Origin: a virus
IMG/VR virus record: IMGVR_UViG_3300025030_000089
Span: 1-64,000 of that record
Direction: 5' to 3' (one strand)
DNA: 64,000 bases
How positions within the stretch are numbered: position 1 is the first letter of the stretch; the number at the start of each line of letters is the position of its first letter. Positions 10,912 to 19,833 of this stretch are shown here, one piece after another. The position numbers and the translations under genes were made by a program. The notes beneath the pieces are model-generated. The model had not been told where the DNA came from and made no database searches. It saw nothing but the letters and a program-made list of their open reading frames with translations.

Positions 10912-11607
10912 TTAGCAGGCTACGTCAGGAAATGGCGCAGTGGGCGGCGTGAAGTCGGTTGTGTAGCGGGCTACGGCATTGGTAATGCGGAGGTCGTCTA
11001 TGTAACCTTTGGTGTAAGAGCCGCTATATGAAGTTGATCTAAAACTGCCTATAGACAGCATTGTCGTGTCTATAGGCAGCGAAATGGAACTTGTAGTAGA
11101 GGCCGCAAGGGCGCCATCCAAAAATAGTCTTGTAGTCACCCCTGATCTGGATAGCAGGACATGTGTGAACGTCGAATACGACCTTGCCGGGGCAGAACAG
11201 ATATCACACCCAAGCACGTAGCTGTCAGGCGTCACGCCGACAGTAGCACTAATACTGAAAAGAGCTGATGTACTGCTTGGATAATGAAGTGCCACCAGCA
11301 CGCAAGTCGTGTTGACTAGTGCTGCGTCTAACTTTACCCAGAAATCAATTGCGAAGTCGCCGGTGATTTGAAAATCAGTAGATGTGAAATTTACTGACCC
11401 GAACGAACTTCCATCGAAATAGCCCGAACCACCACCGAACTGATTAGTTGCAGAAATAGAAGAACTACCATAGATGGTTGGCGTGTGCCCTTTCTCATCG
11501 GAGAAATCTGCATCCATGTGCATAACCAGCACAACCTGATCCCAGTAGAGGTCGCAAGCCGCCGCTATCGCCTGCCGAAACGCCGCGACTACGCCGGGAA
11601 TAATCAT
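10912..11607 (-). CDS. LamG / concanavalin-like domain virion protein (231 aa)
   Basis: After a short N-terminal helix, VVLVMHMDADFSDEKG begins a LamG-type jelly roll, with GSGYFDGSSF, FAIDFWVKL, HVLLSRSGVTTRLFLDG and KGYIDDLRITNAVARY in the expected order. This is a frequent carbohydrate-binding module of phage tail proteins. The start is ATG 11607, which overlaps the previous stop (ATGA). Base composition is visibly higher in GC than in the flanking native genes, matching the 3-prime half of the upstream gene and suggesting recent module acquisition. Confidence 0.75.
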   Translation of the reverse strand: MIIPGVVAAFRQAIAAACDLYWDQVVLVMHMDADFSDEKGHTPTIYGSSSISATNQFGGGSGYFDGSSFGSVNFTSTDFQITGDFAIDFWVKLDAALVNTTCVLVALHYPSSTSALFSISATVGVTPDSYVLGCDICSAPARSYSTFTHVLLSRSGVTTRLFLDGALAASTTSSISLPIDTTMLSIGSFRSTSYSGSYTKGYIDDLRITNAVARYTTDFTPPTAPFPDVAC

Positions 11608-12299
11608 GCGGCCTCCAGATCGCCGTAAACGTCCCATTCATTGGTCGCCACTTTTGTCAGCGAAATAATTGCACCAGCCTTGCGAAGCTTCAACGTCTCC
11701 GGCGTGTTGATGGTTACGCCCGTTCCGGCAACCAGTGTCACCTGCCCCGCACCAACTTGGCGAACATGGCACGTCGAACCGACGGCAATCGCCACATCGG
11801 CGTTCGGCGGCACAGTCAACGTGCTGGCCGAGGCATTGTTCATGCGGATGTACTTCAGCGCGTCAGCCAGAACCAACGTATAGGATGTTCCAGTCTGGTC
11901 GTTAATGGTTAACAGTGCATTTGCTTTCAGGTCGAGCGCGGTTTGTTGCGCGGTACTGATAGGCTTGCTGGCGTCGCTAGTATCGTCGCAATTACCAAGG
12001 CCAACCATACTTTTCGTAATACCTGCTACCGTTCCGGTAAAAGTTGGTGAAGCAAGATTGGCTTTTGCAGCCAGATCACTGGACAGGGCATAGGTCTCAT
12101 TCTTCCATACCCAAGCGGAACCGTTCCAGGTCAAATAACCTGTTGACTTTGAAATAGTGGGTTCACCACCTGCTTCAGCGGAAACGAATGCAACAACAGC
12201 GTCAATCGTCACCTTAACAGTTGAAGAACTCTGGACAATCGGTAAAACTTCAGTTCCTGTTAACGTTCCTGCGGAAGTTAGTTCTGATATCTTAGGCAT
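11604..12299 (-). CDS. Tail fibre protein (231 aa), mosaic
   Basis: The N-terminus MPKISELTSAGTLTGTEVLPIVQ is a common fibre anchor. The centre has KANLASPTFTGTVAGITKSMVGLGNCDDTSDASKPIS and the C-terminal part is a beta-rich domain. The N-terminal third is AT-richer like the phage core; from about 12100 leftward GC rises and continues into the LamG gene. The two appear to have arrived together as a receptor-binding cassette spliced onto a resident anchor. Confidence 0.7.
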   Translation of the reverse strand: MPKISELTSAGTLTGTEVLPIVQSSSTVKVTIDAVVAFVSAEAGGEPTISKSTGYLTWNGSAWVWKNETYALSSDLAAKANLASPTFTGTVAGITKSMVGLGNCDDTSDASKPISTAQQTALDLKANALLTINDQTGTSYTLVLADALKYIRMNNASASTLTVPPNADVAIAVGSTCHVRQVGAGQVTLVAGTGVTINTPETLKLRKAGAIISLTKVATNEWDVYGDLEAA

Positions 12300-12310
12300 A
12301 GTTTTCTCGA

Positions 12311-13516
12311 TTAAATAGCACTTTCAACACAGAACGCCGTAGCGACCCATTGAATTGTCTTACCGGAAGCGCCGGTGACGGTAATCTTGATAGCGTTGTT
12401 TACAGTATCAAGACCCACATCGCAATCCCAAGAAGAATCTGTTTCGCCAAGTACAGTCTTCGTAGGTGTACCGATGAAAGAAACAGTTGTATCTGTCAAA
12501 GTTACACCTACGAATTCGTAACCCGCACCATCTGCTGTCGTATCTGAACGACGTGCTGCCACAAGTATTCTAAAAGAATAGACACTGTTGACAGGGGCGA
12601 TTATTTGATTGGTCGCTCCAGCAGCCGAAGAAGTGCTAGTCAGAACCGTTGGAGTTGCATCAGTGGTTGTTGTGGCAAGAACTGTAACACCTAGTTGTGA
12701 AGCTGTTCCAAGATTGCGACCACTGAACGCCAATTTTCTATCGTATTGAGATTTTGCAAAAGAACCTACTGCAAAAGAATTGGCACCAGACGCAGTACAA
12801 GTGTTCCCAATGGCGTAGCTGTAATCTCCAGAAGCGGTTGAGTTGTTACCCAGGGCCATCGCTTGGTCACCGGAAGCCACCACCCCGTTTGAACCTGCCG
12901 CGAAAGATTGTTGGCCCGATGCAGTGCACTGATAACCGACGACGGTTGCAAATAAACCCGACGACGTAGATCCATGTCCAATAGCAGTCGAACTTACCCC
13001 TGAAGCAGTACAATCGTATCCAAAAACCTTCGAACCAGACCCACTTGCCTCTGAATTATAACCGAGCAGGACTGAGTTAGAACCTGAAGCGTAATCAGTC
13101 CCTTCACCGACCAACTGTAGTTCAATCGAATAGTCACCCCTGACCCTTGTATCTTCTTTAAGTCTGAAACCACCTGTTCCACTTGGTCTGACGACCATAG
13201 ACACGTTAGTTTCATCACCAGTACCTCTAGCTATCAACCTCGTTATTGTTGATGTGTTAAATGCGTAGAATGTGTCTATTCCGTAACCTTCTAGTGTTGT
13301 GGGTTTATCTGTGATCGCACCCCACCCGATTGAAGAAACTGTGTTCGCAGAGTTGATCCACTTCGTTCCGTTATAAGAAAGAATTTGACCGTTTGAAGGT
13401 GTAGTAATAGTTACATCATTTAGATTGGAAAGTGTTCCATTGTAAACAACAGTGTTGACGTCATTTAACCAATCTGAAGATATAATCGTTCCATTTGTGA
13501 AGGTTGTATCGGCCAT
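12311..13516 (-). CDS. Tail fibre with YadA-like head repeats (401 aa)
   Basis: The N-terminus MADTTFTNGTIISSDWLNDVN is a frequent phage appendage anchor. Residues about 140-255 contain serial ASGxxSxAxGxxxxASG units (ASGSNSVLLGYNSEASG, ASGQQSFAAGSNGVVASG), the trimeric beta-roll repeats of YadA/Hep_Hag adhesin heads. The C-terminal about 130 residues form a beta-sandwich-like tip. A trimeric receptor-binding fibre is the best reading. Confidence 0.75.
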   Translation of the reverse strand: MADTTFTNGTIISSDWLNDVNTVVYNGTLSNLNDVTITTPSNGQILSYNGTKWINSANTVSSIGWGAITDKPTTLEGYGIDTFYAFNTSTITRLIARGTGDETNVSMVVRPSGTGGFRLKEDTRVRGDYSIELQLVGEGTDYASGSNSVLLGYNSEASGSGSKVFGYDCTASGVSSTAIGHGSTSSGLFATVVGYQCTASGQQSFAAGSNGVVASGDQAMALGNNSTASGDYSYAIGNTCTASGANSFAVGSFAKSQYDRKLAFSGRNLGTASQLGVTVLATTTTDATPTVLTSTSSAAGATNQIIAPVNSVYSFRILVAARRSDTTADGAGYEFVGVTLTDTTVSFIGTPTKTVLGETDSSWDCDVGLDTVNNAIKITVTGASGKTIQWVATAFCVESAI

Positions 13517-13525
13517 TTTGGTTCC

Positions 13526-13903
13526 TCAGATGTTTCCAACTATTGCGATGTCGGCAGCACCGATATCGGATCTTGACAATTGTCTGCTATCACCGGATGA
13601 AGATGAACCTGTGTCTATCTCCAAACCTTCTTCGGTTTCCGTCAATATTAACGAACCGTCTTCTGATAACAGGTAATCAATTATTAAATTTGCTTCAGGT
13701 CGTACAAAAGGAAGCGTGATATCTTCAGTTTGGCGCGGGGCAAGTTTGTAACGATCCTTTTGGTCATTACACTTTCTACAAACGCGCAAACCGGGATTGT
13801 CCCGGTCAGGTTTAAGATCTGTCAAATAAAACTTGAATCTACAGCGGTCGCAAAGTCCTACCGCTGAAGATTGACCTCGTCTAGGTCGCAGAAATAATGG
13901 CAT
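13526..13903 (-). CDS. Zinc-ribbon virion-cluster protein (125 aa)
   Basis: Cys18 and Cys21 (CDRC) and Cys42 and Cys45 (CRKC) form a four-cysteine zinc ribbon in the first 50 residues. The C-terminal half is acidic and Ser-rich with a hydrophobic end. The gene lies between the second adaptor-like protein and the YadA-type fibre, overlapping the former by one base. Structural role unknown; proteins of this type often lie between tail genes in large podoviruses. Confidence 0.5.
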   Translation of the reverse strand: MPLFLRPRRGQSSAVGLCDRCRFKFYLTDLKPDRDNPGLRVCRKCNDQKDRYKLAPRQTEDITLPFVRPEANLIIDYLLSEDGSLILTETEEGLEIDTGSSSSGDSRQLSRSDIGAADIAIVGNI

Positions 13904-14583
13904 TATGAATAGACACCGATGTCCGGTTGCAACATCACCGGGGCATTGTCAACGTCTTCTGCCTCAACCTCAATTTGATATTCAGCAGCCATTTGGATCA
14001 CTCGCTGAACGACATTCGGATCCAAACCCGGCAAAGAAAGAACTATACGTTTCGCCAATTGACAAATCGTTGGTTCAACCCAACGAACCGGAATGTCAAG
14101 TTGTTCAGTCAATGCACCTACATCACCAATCTGGCGTTGACGTACGACGCGCAAGGTTTGCGTCGCATCGGTTGGAACAGGCCAAAGGGTCAAAGTCGGT
14201 TCAAGTTGACGATCGTACCAATATTGAACAGGGTTTCCAGACGTTTCTTTGTTCGGTAATAAGAAGTATTGATCACGGCTCATGCGCGTAATCGGACGAT
14301 CAGTGTAGGTCGCGCCTACGACAGATCGCAAATTGACCATCAAAACATCAACCGTTCCGGCAGGGCAAGTGTATTCTTTTGTACCCGCTACAATCGAAAT
14401 GCTAACTTCTTCAACACACCATAATGGAAGACCGCGATTACTGTAACTTGCGAATACGAAGAACAGACTGTCTCGTGCGAGTTGGATAGTGTCTGGAGTT
14501 TGTTTTTCAACACCGATACCTGCTCTACGGAAAGCATGTTCAATAATGCGAGCCGTTGAAACCGTAGTCAGTCCGACAGTCAT
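13903..14583 (-). CDS. Tail accessory / second adaptor-like protein (226 aa)
   Basis: The protein begins with TARIIEHAFRRAGI, then a beta region (VEEVSISIVAGTKEYTCPAGTVDVLMV, ITRMSRDQYFLLPNK, YWYDRQLEPTLTLWPVP) and a C-terminal helical part (IPVRWVEPTICQLAKRIVL). This alternation matches the P22 gp4-type tail accessory proteins that bind under the portal. It shares one base with each neighbour, so it sits in a tightly coupled block with the zinc-ribbon and LysM proteins. Confidence 0.6.
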   Translation of the reverse strand: MTVGLTTVSTARIIEHAFRRAGIGVEKQTPDTIQLARDSLFFVFASYSNRGLPLWCVEEVSISIVAGTKEYTCPAGTVDVLMVNLRSVVGATYTDRPITRMSRDQYFLLPNKETSGNPVQYWYDRQLEPTLTLWPVPTDATQTLRVVRQRQIGDVGALTEQLDIPVRWVEPTICQLAKRIVLSLPGLDPNVVQRVIQMAAEYQIEVEAEDVDNAPVMLQPDIGVYS

Positions 14584-15494
14584 TATCGCGTACTCGCCAG
14601 CAGTTGTTCAAGTGTCAAACCACCAACAGGGGGCTGAGCACCTTGCGGCATCATTGGACGGCCTGCGTTGAACGGAATGCCGCTCATCCCACGCGGACCA
14701 ATATTAGGACGCTGCGCTTGCTGATTCATCATTCCACGAGCCGTTGCTTGCATCGCACCAAGACCACCTTCAAGCGGGCGGACATTTCCCATCGCAGGTC
14801 TCGCTCCTGCCCAATTCACAACACCTTTGCTAGTGGGCATCGCGACTCTACCAGCTGGGTTGAGCATATTAGGCATGGCCCTAGTAAGGCCACCCAACAT
14901 CGCGCCGCCTGCTGCCGGTCCTGCCGCTGCTGCCATTGGCAATAAACCCGCACCCATACCCATTAAACCTTGCCGCAACATCTCCTCACCGTTAGGTTCA
15001 AACGCTTGATGCGAATAACGTGAAGGATCTGCTTCAGGTGCGCCAAATCGCTGCATCATCTGCGAAGGAATTTCCTGAGAAGTCCGTTGATCCATGTTCA
15101 TTATTTCACGAGGCATCGGAAGACGAACTTCCTGTCCAGGGAATATACGATCAGGATTCTTGATCTCAGGATTCAATTTGATCAGCGTCTGGACATCGAT
15201 GTTATTTTCACGAGCGATCTTAGTGAAGCTGTCGCCGCGACGAACTTCATAAGGAACCGTATTCATCTTCAACATTTGCTGTTGCATCTGCTGAGGGTTC
15301 GGTTGTTGACGTTGCCGCGTTTGAGGAGGTATCATTTGCTGACGTTGCGTCACCTGTCCTAACCCACCTTGCATCTGCTGAGGCGTTACCTGTGGAGGAC
15401 GTTGTTGTGCCTGCATCTGCTGCAAGAACTGCTGCAATTCTAAGTCAACACCTTGTTGATTCTCTAGCTCAGTTAAACCTTCATCTGGATCCAT
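14583..15494 (-). CDS. LysM-domain virion protein (303 aa)
   Basis: Residues 1-80 are Gln/Pro rich and probably disordered. Residues about 82-126 form a LysM domain (YEVRRGDSFTKIARENNIDVQTLIKLNPEIKNP...PGQEVRLP), a peptidoglycan- or chitin-binding fold. Residues about 175-225 are Ala/Gly/Met rich and hydrophobic, and the tail is Pro/Arg/Gly rich. No catalytic domain is present. It may hold the virion to the cell wall during entry. Confidence 0.7.
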   Translation of the reverse strand: MDPDEGLTELENQQGVDLELQQFLQQMQAQQRPPQVTPQQMQGGLGQVTQRQQMIPPQTRQRQQPNPQQMQQQMLKMNTVPYEVRRGDSFTKIARENNIDVQTLIKLNPEIKNPDRIFPGQEVRLPMPREIMNMDQRTSQEIPSQMMQRFGAPEADPSRYSHQAFEPNGEEMLRQGLMGMGAGLLPMAAAAGPAAGGAMLGGLTRAMPNMLNPAGRVAMPTSKGVVNWAGARPAMGNVRPLEGGLGAMQATARGMMNQQAQRPNIGPRGMSGIPFNAGRPMMPQGAQPPVGGLTLEQLLASTR

Positions 15495-15557
15495 AACTGT
15501 TCCTTAAATAAATCGCACCGATACAGGTTGTTGCAGTTTGCCGGTGGAGATCATAAG

Positions 15558-17135
15558 TTATCCTGCCTTCCGCATCGCCGCGCGCCACAGTTTCAGCGTT
15601 GCCGCCCCTGATCCGCTGGTGCCAAAAAACAGCCGCACACTCGGCGTTACGTCGGTTGGCGCTCCATAGCTATCCCTTATTTTGAGGTCGTGTGATAGCG
15701 TACCCGTTACGGTTTCAGGGATGTTTCCGCCGGCTGCGGCGATGTACGCCAAGTCATACCCGATGCGGTTATGGGCGCTGCCATTGTTGGAGGTGTTACC
15801 GCAGCGGAAATTGTAGCCCTTGATATCGGTGCATCCCGAGAGGGCAAACGGCATGTAGATATCCGCCTCGTCGCCCGCTGCAAAACTGGCGTGCGCCGAT
15901 GTACTGCGCTCGATTCGGACCTCGGCCCCCGACGACGCAGCAGAAATCGCAACGGTGAAGTTGTTGCCGATGTTGTCGCCATCGGTGGCGACGGTGCGCG
16001 CATCCACGGACACATCCACTGTTGCCGTTCCGGTGGATACCTGGATTTTCCACCCGTCCGGCACGGAATCTCCGGTAAACGTCGATCCCACACCAACTGT
16101 GCTGCCACCCGTTCCGGTGAACAGCCCGGAGAGCAGGTTGGCGGTTTCCGCTGCCGAGATTGCCAGAGGCGGTTGCCACAAGCCAGAGTCTTTTGCGATC
16201 CATTCCGCAATCTTTTTTCCGGCGGCGATTGCCGCGCAGTTGGCTGCATGGATGCCATCTGTTGACATCATGCCGCTGGATGGGTTTCCGTTGGCGTCGG
16301 AGGCGTTGACGACCGTTGCAGAGCCGCATACCGCACTCCACCAGTCGATAAATGCGAGGCTGTTCGCACGGCAGTATTCCGCCGCAGCGCGCCGCCAATC
16401 CATAGCTATTGCCAGCGTCGATGCGCTCCACCCGGATCGACTGGACGATTGCGGCGGCGCGGTCAAAAACCCCATTTTCGCGCCACGCGAGCGAACATAG
16501 GCGTGGATCGCTGCGAGTGTATCGAGCATGTCGGCGACAGTCAGCGCGGAGCCATAGACATCATTGGTGCCGTAGCACAGGAGCACATGCGTCGGACTGA
16601 TATCGTCCAGATCGCGGTTTAGTCGCTCAATGATACATGCGCCCGTGTCCCCGCCCTGACTTCGGTTGACAAATTCAAACGCGCAATTGCTCATCATGCG
16701 CGCATTGGCTACCGGACCATTGCAGCGCGTCTGCCACGGAAGCACAGCGGTGCCACCTGTTGCAGTTGCAGCAGCCGGCACGGTCAGCGGCGTGTATGTG
16801 ATCTGGATCGCGGGCGATGTGGTGTAGCTCAGTACTTCAACCTCACCCTCATAGCCGGATATGTTATCGGTAACGGATTGTATAATGATGGTGTCTCCCG
16901 CGCGGATGCTTGGGTCGCTGGCAAAAACGGCAGTTACCAGACCGGTTGCACTGTCGTAGGAGTAGCTCGTTATGTTCGTGGTGTTGTAGTCGTAGGTGAA
17001 CATCGAATCGCCGAGCGTGACCAGCAACGGGCGGCGCGGAATGATAGCTGTGTTGGTTTCGCCGTCCGATCCCTTCAGCCCTATGACGTTACCGCTGGCG
17101 TCGTAGGCGAAACTTACTTCATGCGGCCAACTCAT
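15558..17135 (-). CDS. SGNH/GDSL-family esterase, virion associated (525 aa)
   Basis: Block I LVTLGDSMF supplies the nucleophile Ser in GDS, block III has CYGTNDVYG with Asn, and block V has DGIHAAN with Asp-x-x-His, so the catalytic set of an SGNH hydrolase is complete. About 230 C-terminal residues form a beta-rich domain that may trimerise or bind sugar. Such enzymes on phage tails remove acetyl groups from surface polysaccharide. ATG 17135 overlaps the upstream stop (ATGA). GC-rich codon use differs from the flanking genes, indicating import. Confidence 0.75.
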   Translation of the reverse strand: MSWPHEVSFAYDASGNVIGLKGSDGETNTAIIPRRPLLVTLGDSMFTYDYNTTNITSYSYDSATGLVTAVFASDPSIRAGDTIIIQSVTDNISGYEGEVEVLSYTTSPAIQITYTPLTVPAAATATGGTAVLPWQTRCNGPVANARMMSNCAFEFVNRSQGGDTGACIIERLNRDLDDISPTHVLLCYGTNDVYGSALTVADMLDTLAAIHAYVRSRGAKMGFLTAPPQSSSRSGWSASTLAIAMDWRRAAAEYCRANSLAFIDWWSAVCGSATVVNASDANGNPSSGMMSTDGIHAANCAAIAAGKKIAEWIAKDSGLWQPPLAISAAETANLLSGLFTGTGGSTVGVGSTFTGDSVPDGWKIQVSTGTATVDVSVDARTVATDGDNIGNNFTVAISAASSGAEVRIERSTSAHASFAAGDEADIYMPFALSGCTDIKGYNFRCGNTSNNGSAHNRIGYDLAYIAAAGGNIPETVTGTLSHDLKIRDSYGAPTDVTPSVRLFFGTSGSGAATLKLWRAAMRKAG

Positions 17136-17410
17136 CGCACGCTCCAAGTATCGGTGATTGCAGCGGTGAATTTGACATGAGAAATAGGTGCAGAAATACT
17201 GACCACAAGCATTGTTGCACTGTTGACGTCGTAAACAGGTTGAAAATATTCAACACCGTCGTCGGTGCTCAATTCGATCTTACGACCAGCGTCTGCAGAT
17301 TTCAAAGTTATAGTCGCAGGGAGTGGTGCTCCGTCCATAGGTACAACAAGTGACGTGCCTGCTAGTGTCCCAGACATGAACTTTCGACCGGAATGTGTGG
17401 TTACTTGCAT
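17132..17410 (-). CDS. Small structural protein (92 aa), unknown
   Basis: Beta-rich sequence (GTLAGTSLVVPMDGAPLPATITLKS, KIELSTDDGVEYFQPVYD) without recognised motif. It is translationally coupled to the esterase by ATGA and may be its carrier or a short fibre base. A strong stem-loop precedes it at 17431-17448. Confidence 0.4.
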   Translation of the reverse strand: MQVTTHSGRKFMSGTLAGTSLVVPMDGAPLPATITLKSADAGRKIELSTDDGVEYFQPVYDVNSATMLVVSISAPISHVKFTAAITDTWSVR

Positions 17411-17430
17411 TTCCTACTCCTAAACTGATT

Positions 17431-17448
17431 CTCCCGCCGAAGCGGGAG
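17431..17448. terminator. Stem-loop between 17456-18217 gene and 17132-17410 gene
   Basis: Perfect 7-bp GC stem, CTCCCGC/GCGGGAG, with a UUCG-type loop on the minus-strand RNA. No U-run follows, so it may attenuate or protect the 3-prime end of the abundant capsid-region mRNA rather than end it fully. Confidence 0.5.
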
Positions 17449-17455
17449 AGTTTGA

Positions 17456-18217
17456 TCAACGCTCTTGTGCGACGAAGATGTAGTCGATTTGTAGCGTTTC
17501 AGCTGCCGCCGTTGGTCCAGCTTTGATACCGAAAACAACGTGCATTTCTTCAAGACCAGTAACGGTCAGAGATTGCCCGGTGTAGGACGTCCACTCATCG
17601 CTACTGTTGACAGCCGCAAACGGATAAACCTTGTCCACACCATCAAAGTAGAATGCGACTTTAGTCCAAGTGTCGGTGACAGAAGTAGCGAAGGTGGCAA
17701 GCGTGTTCTGAGTACCTGCATTCGACGTTTCGAAATTCAACGTCATTGCGGTTTCAGGAGTTTTCCAGAACAACGCGCCATCATACGAGGCCAGAGGGCC
17801 AAGTGCGTTCGCTTGAACACCACCTGTCGTCAATGTGTCGGTAAGACCGACCCACCAAGTCGACTCATTGGTCGTTGCTTCTGCAACCTTGACACGAGCT
17901 TCCAGCCACAACTTCTTACCAGCAGTGAACTTGAAAATCTCATTCGCACTGGCATAAGCCGAGTAGTCATTGTCAGCAGCAGCAGTTACGACATTGGCAA
18001 CACCACCAACGGCATCAGCATTGAATACCGGAGTACCTGTACCACCGTCATTGGTCGCAGTCCACGCTTGAACATCGGAAGCCGTTGCAGAAGCGGGATA
18101 AATGAAGTCATCGAAGACAGTGATGAACTTGATTGGAGAAAGTTGACCCATCTCGTAAAGAGGATGGGTCTCGCTGACATTAGAAATGCCGTTTTGAAAA
18201 CTGGTAACGAGACTCAT
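17456..18217 (-). CDS. Head decoration / minor capsid-like protein (253 aa)
   Basis: The mature start MSLVTSFQNG at ATG 18217 has AAAGGAG 7 nt upstream. The protein has FDDFIYPAS followed by a lectin-like beta-sandwich pattern (KLWLEARVKVAE...WWVGLTD, WTKVAFYFDG, MHVVFGIKAG, IDYIFVAQE), as in structural proteins encoded just after phage capsid genes. It lies next to the capsid gene and is flanked by stem-loops. An outer capsid or fibre-like decoration role is inferred. Confidence 0.5.
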   Translation of the reverse strand: MSLVTSFQNGISNVSETHPLYEMGQLSPIKFITVFDDFIYPASATASDVQAWTATNDGGTGTPVFNADAVGGVANVVTAAADNDYSAYASANEIFKFTAGKKLWLEARVKVAEATTNESTWWVGLTDTLTTGGVQANALGPLASYDGALFWKTPETAMTLNFETSNAGTQNTLATFATSVTDTWTKVAFYFDGVDKVYPFAAVNSSDEWTSYTGQSLTVTGLEEMHVVFGIKAGPTAAAETLQIDYIFVAQER

Positions 18218-18235
18218 TTGAAACTCCTTTGTAAG

Positions 18236-18258
18236 TTCGCCGGTCAATGACCGGCGAA
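18236..18258. terminator. Stem-loop after the capsid gene
   Basis: TTCGCCGGT/ACCGGCGAA inverted repeat just after the capsid stop codon. The minus-strand RNA would form a 9-bp or longer stem without a clear U-run. It may modulate read-through or mRNA stability to give high capsid expression. Confidence 0.55.
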
Positions 18259-18267
18259 GAACGTAGA

Positions 18268-19182
18268 TTAAACGCCGGGAGTTCCGAACAGTTTACGCCA
18301 GTCAGTCCAACCGGAGCCGTAACGCTCGGTAGCTTTGTAGCGAACACTGTCAGTCTCAAAATCACCTTCCATAGAACGCTCGAGGCGGCGACGAGTCAGC
18401 ACCTTCAGGCCATTCGGGGCATCGGTCTCGACGAACCACGCGGTGTTTGAAGTCATACGACTCACAACAGCAGTTTCACCGGACAGCATACCCATGGACT
18501 TGATGGCGTTGATGTCGTTGTTAGCGGTGCCCGAACGCAGCACAGACTTGAGGATAACCTCGGCCTGGAACACGTTGGACGGACTAACGATCAATTTCTG
18601 CGGCATCAGGCGGATGTTCTTTCCGTTGCTGTCCTTGGCGTTACGAATCTGGATTAACATCTGTTCCAGAGAGGTTTGCGACAGGACAGCAGAGGTAATC
18701 AACAGATTGGACTGAGTACCGCCGATCACCGGGTGAGCGTTGGAGATCAGTTCGACTGCATCACCGCCTTTGTACGAGCTGTTGAAGGCACGATTCAGGT
18801 GATTCGCCATGATCGTTTCCTTGGTTTCAGTCATCGACTGAGCCAAGTGGCGAGACATGATATTGCCCATACGGATATGGTCACCGTCTTCAACCAGGAT
18901 CTTGGTCAAAGCGTAAGCCAGACCATAGACCTTGTAGGTGTAACGAACCTTGTACAGTTCGCCAGCAGACTGATAGGTAACGGCTTGACCATCACCGATC
19001 TCAGGCGCAGCACCCATACCGTACAGCATGACTTCTTCCTGATAAGAGCGTGGGATACCCGACTCTTCAGACATGAACTGCTTGTACTCGTTCTTACGTT
19101 GTTCATAAATACCGTCGAACGCCTCATTTAGGATCGGTTCAACGATGCTGCGGAAATCACTGGAACGCATTGGGGTTGCCAT
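18268..19182 (-). CDS. Major capsid protein, HK97-fold type (304 aa)
   Basis: The gene lies after scaffold and decoration genes and before the stem-loop, the standard capsid position. The sequence shows an N-terminal helix (FRSIVEPILNEAFDGIYEQRKNEYKQFM), then YTYKVYGLAYALTKILVEDGDHIRMGNIMSRHLAQSMTETKE, similar to the spine helix of HK97-type capsids. A RNAKDSNGKNIRLMPQKLIVSP segment and a C-terminal RYKATERYGSGWTDWRKLFGTPG follow. No protease motif is fused. The length fits a small capsid subunit. Confidence 0.8.
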   Translation of the reverse strand: MATPMRSSDFRSIVEPILNEAFDGIYEQRKNEYKQFMSEESGIPRSYQEEVMLYGMGAAPEIGDGQAVTYQSAGELYKVRYTYKVYGLAYALTKILVEDGDHIRMGNIMSRHLAQSMTETKETIMANHLNRAFNSSYKGGDAVELISNAHPVIGGTQSNLLITSAVLSQTSLEQMLIQIRNAKDSNGKNIRLMPQKLIVSPSNVFQAEVILKSVLRSGTANNDINAIKSMGMLSGETAVVSRMTSNTAWFVETDAPNGLKVLTRRRLERSMEGDFETDSVRYKATERYGSGWTDWRKLFGTPGV

Positions 19183-19195
19183 GATTCATTTCTCC

Positions 19196-19822
19196 TTATG
19201 CAGTACCAGCGTCATTCAAGGCAACGCGCCCTGCACGACCCAATTGAGGATTGGCGATACGAACGATAACACGAGTGTACGTGTCGCCAGCGGTATTGGC
19301 TCCGTCTTCAACGAAGTCAATGATTTGGAAGCCGCCTTGCGAGGCAGAAGCCGTCGGAGTAGCGGAAACCATTGCGGTCGAAAGGCCGGTTGCGGTAGAG
19401 CCGTAAGGAGAAGCCGAAGCAACCCAGTCACACTGAGTACCGATGTCAGTCTTGGCGATAGCACCGTCAGCCTGAACTTCGAACTCATTCTGGTCACCTT
19501 CGATAACCCAAGCGACGATGTTGGTCGCGCTCGTGGAGGCGGGCCAGTAAGCCGATTTGGTCGGTTTGCCAAGGGAGTCGATGTATTCGCAACCAACAAA
19601 GATACCGAGGATCGGCATAGCAGCGACAGTACCGGGACGGTCGCCAGCGAGAGTGGCGATTTCAATACCGCCTTCACCAGAAGCCGTGCCTGCCAGAGAA
19701 ACCGGGTCACCGGAGAAAATGTTTACCGCGTAACCCGTTACGATCGGAAACGGACGAGCAATGCCGTGTACCGAAGGTTGACGAGCCAAACGGAAACCAA
19801 AGGGAGCAGAAGTAGTGCTCAT
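19196..19822 (-). CDS. Head decoration / structural protein (208 aa)
   Basis: An Ala/Thr/Gly-rich beta protein starting MSTTSAPFGFRLARQPS, a pattern I associate with decoration proteins encoded beside podovirus capsid genes. It has GIFVGCEYID and FEVQADGAIAKTDIGTQCDWV. It precedes the capsid gene by 13 nt. A capsid-stabilising role is inferred from position. Confidence 0.55.
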   Translation of the reverse strand: MSTTSAPFGFRLARQPSVHGIARPFPIVTGYAVNIFSGDPVSLAGTASGEGGIEIATLAGDRPGTVAAMPILGIFVGCEYIDSLGKPTKSAYWPASTSATNIVAWVIEGDQNEFEVQADGAIAKTDIGTQCDWVASASPYGSTATGLSTAMVSATPTASASQGGFQIIDFVEDGANTAGDTYTRVIVRIANPQLGRAGRVALNDAGTA

Positions 19823-19833
19823 TTAGATTCCTT

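Noticed and set aside
15707-16500. Several overlapping frames of 150-210 codons within the esterase gene
   Set aside because: They are Arg/Cys-rich shadow frames in GC-rich DNA; the main frame has complete SGNH motifs.
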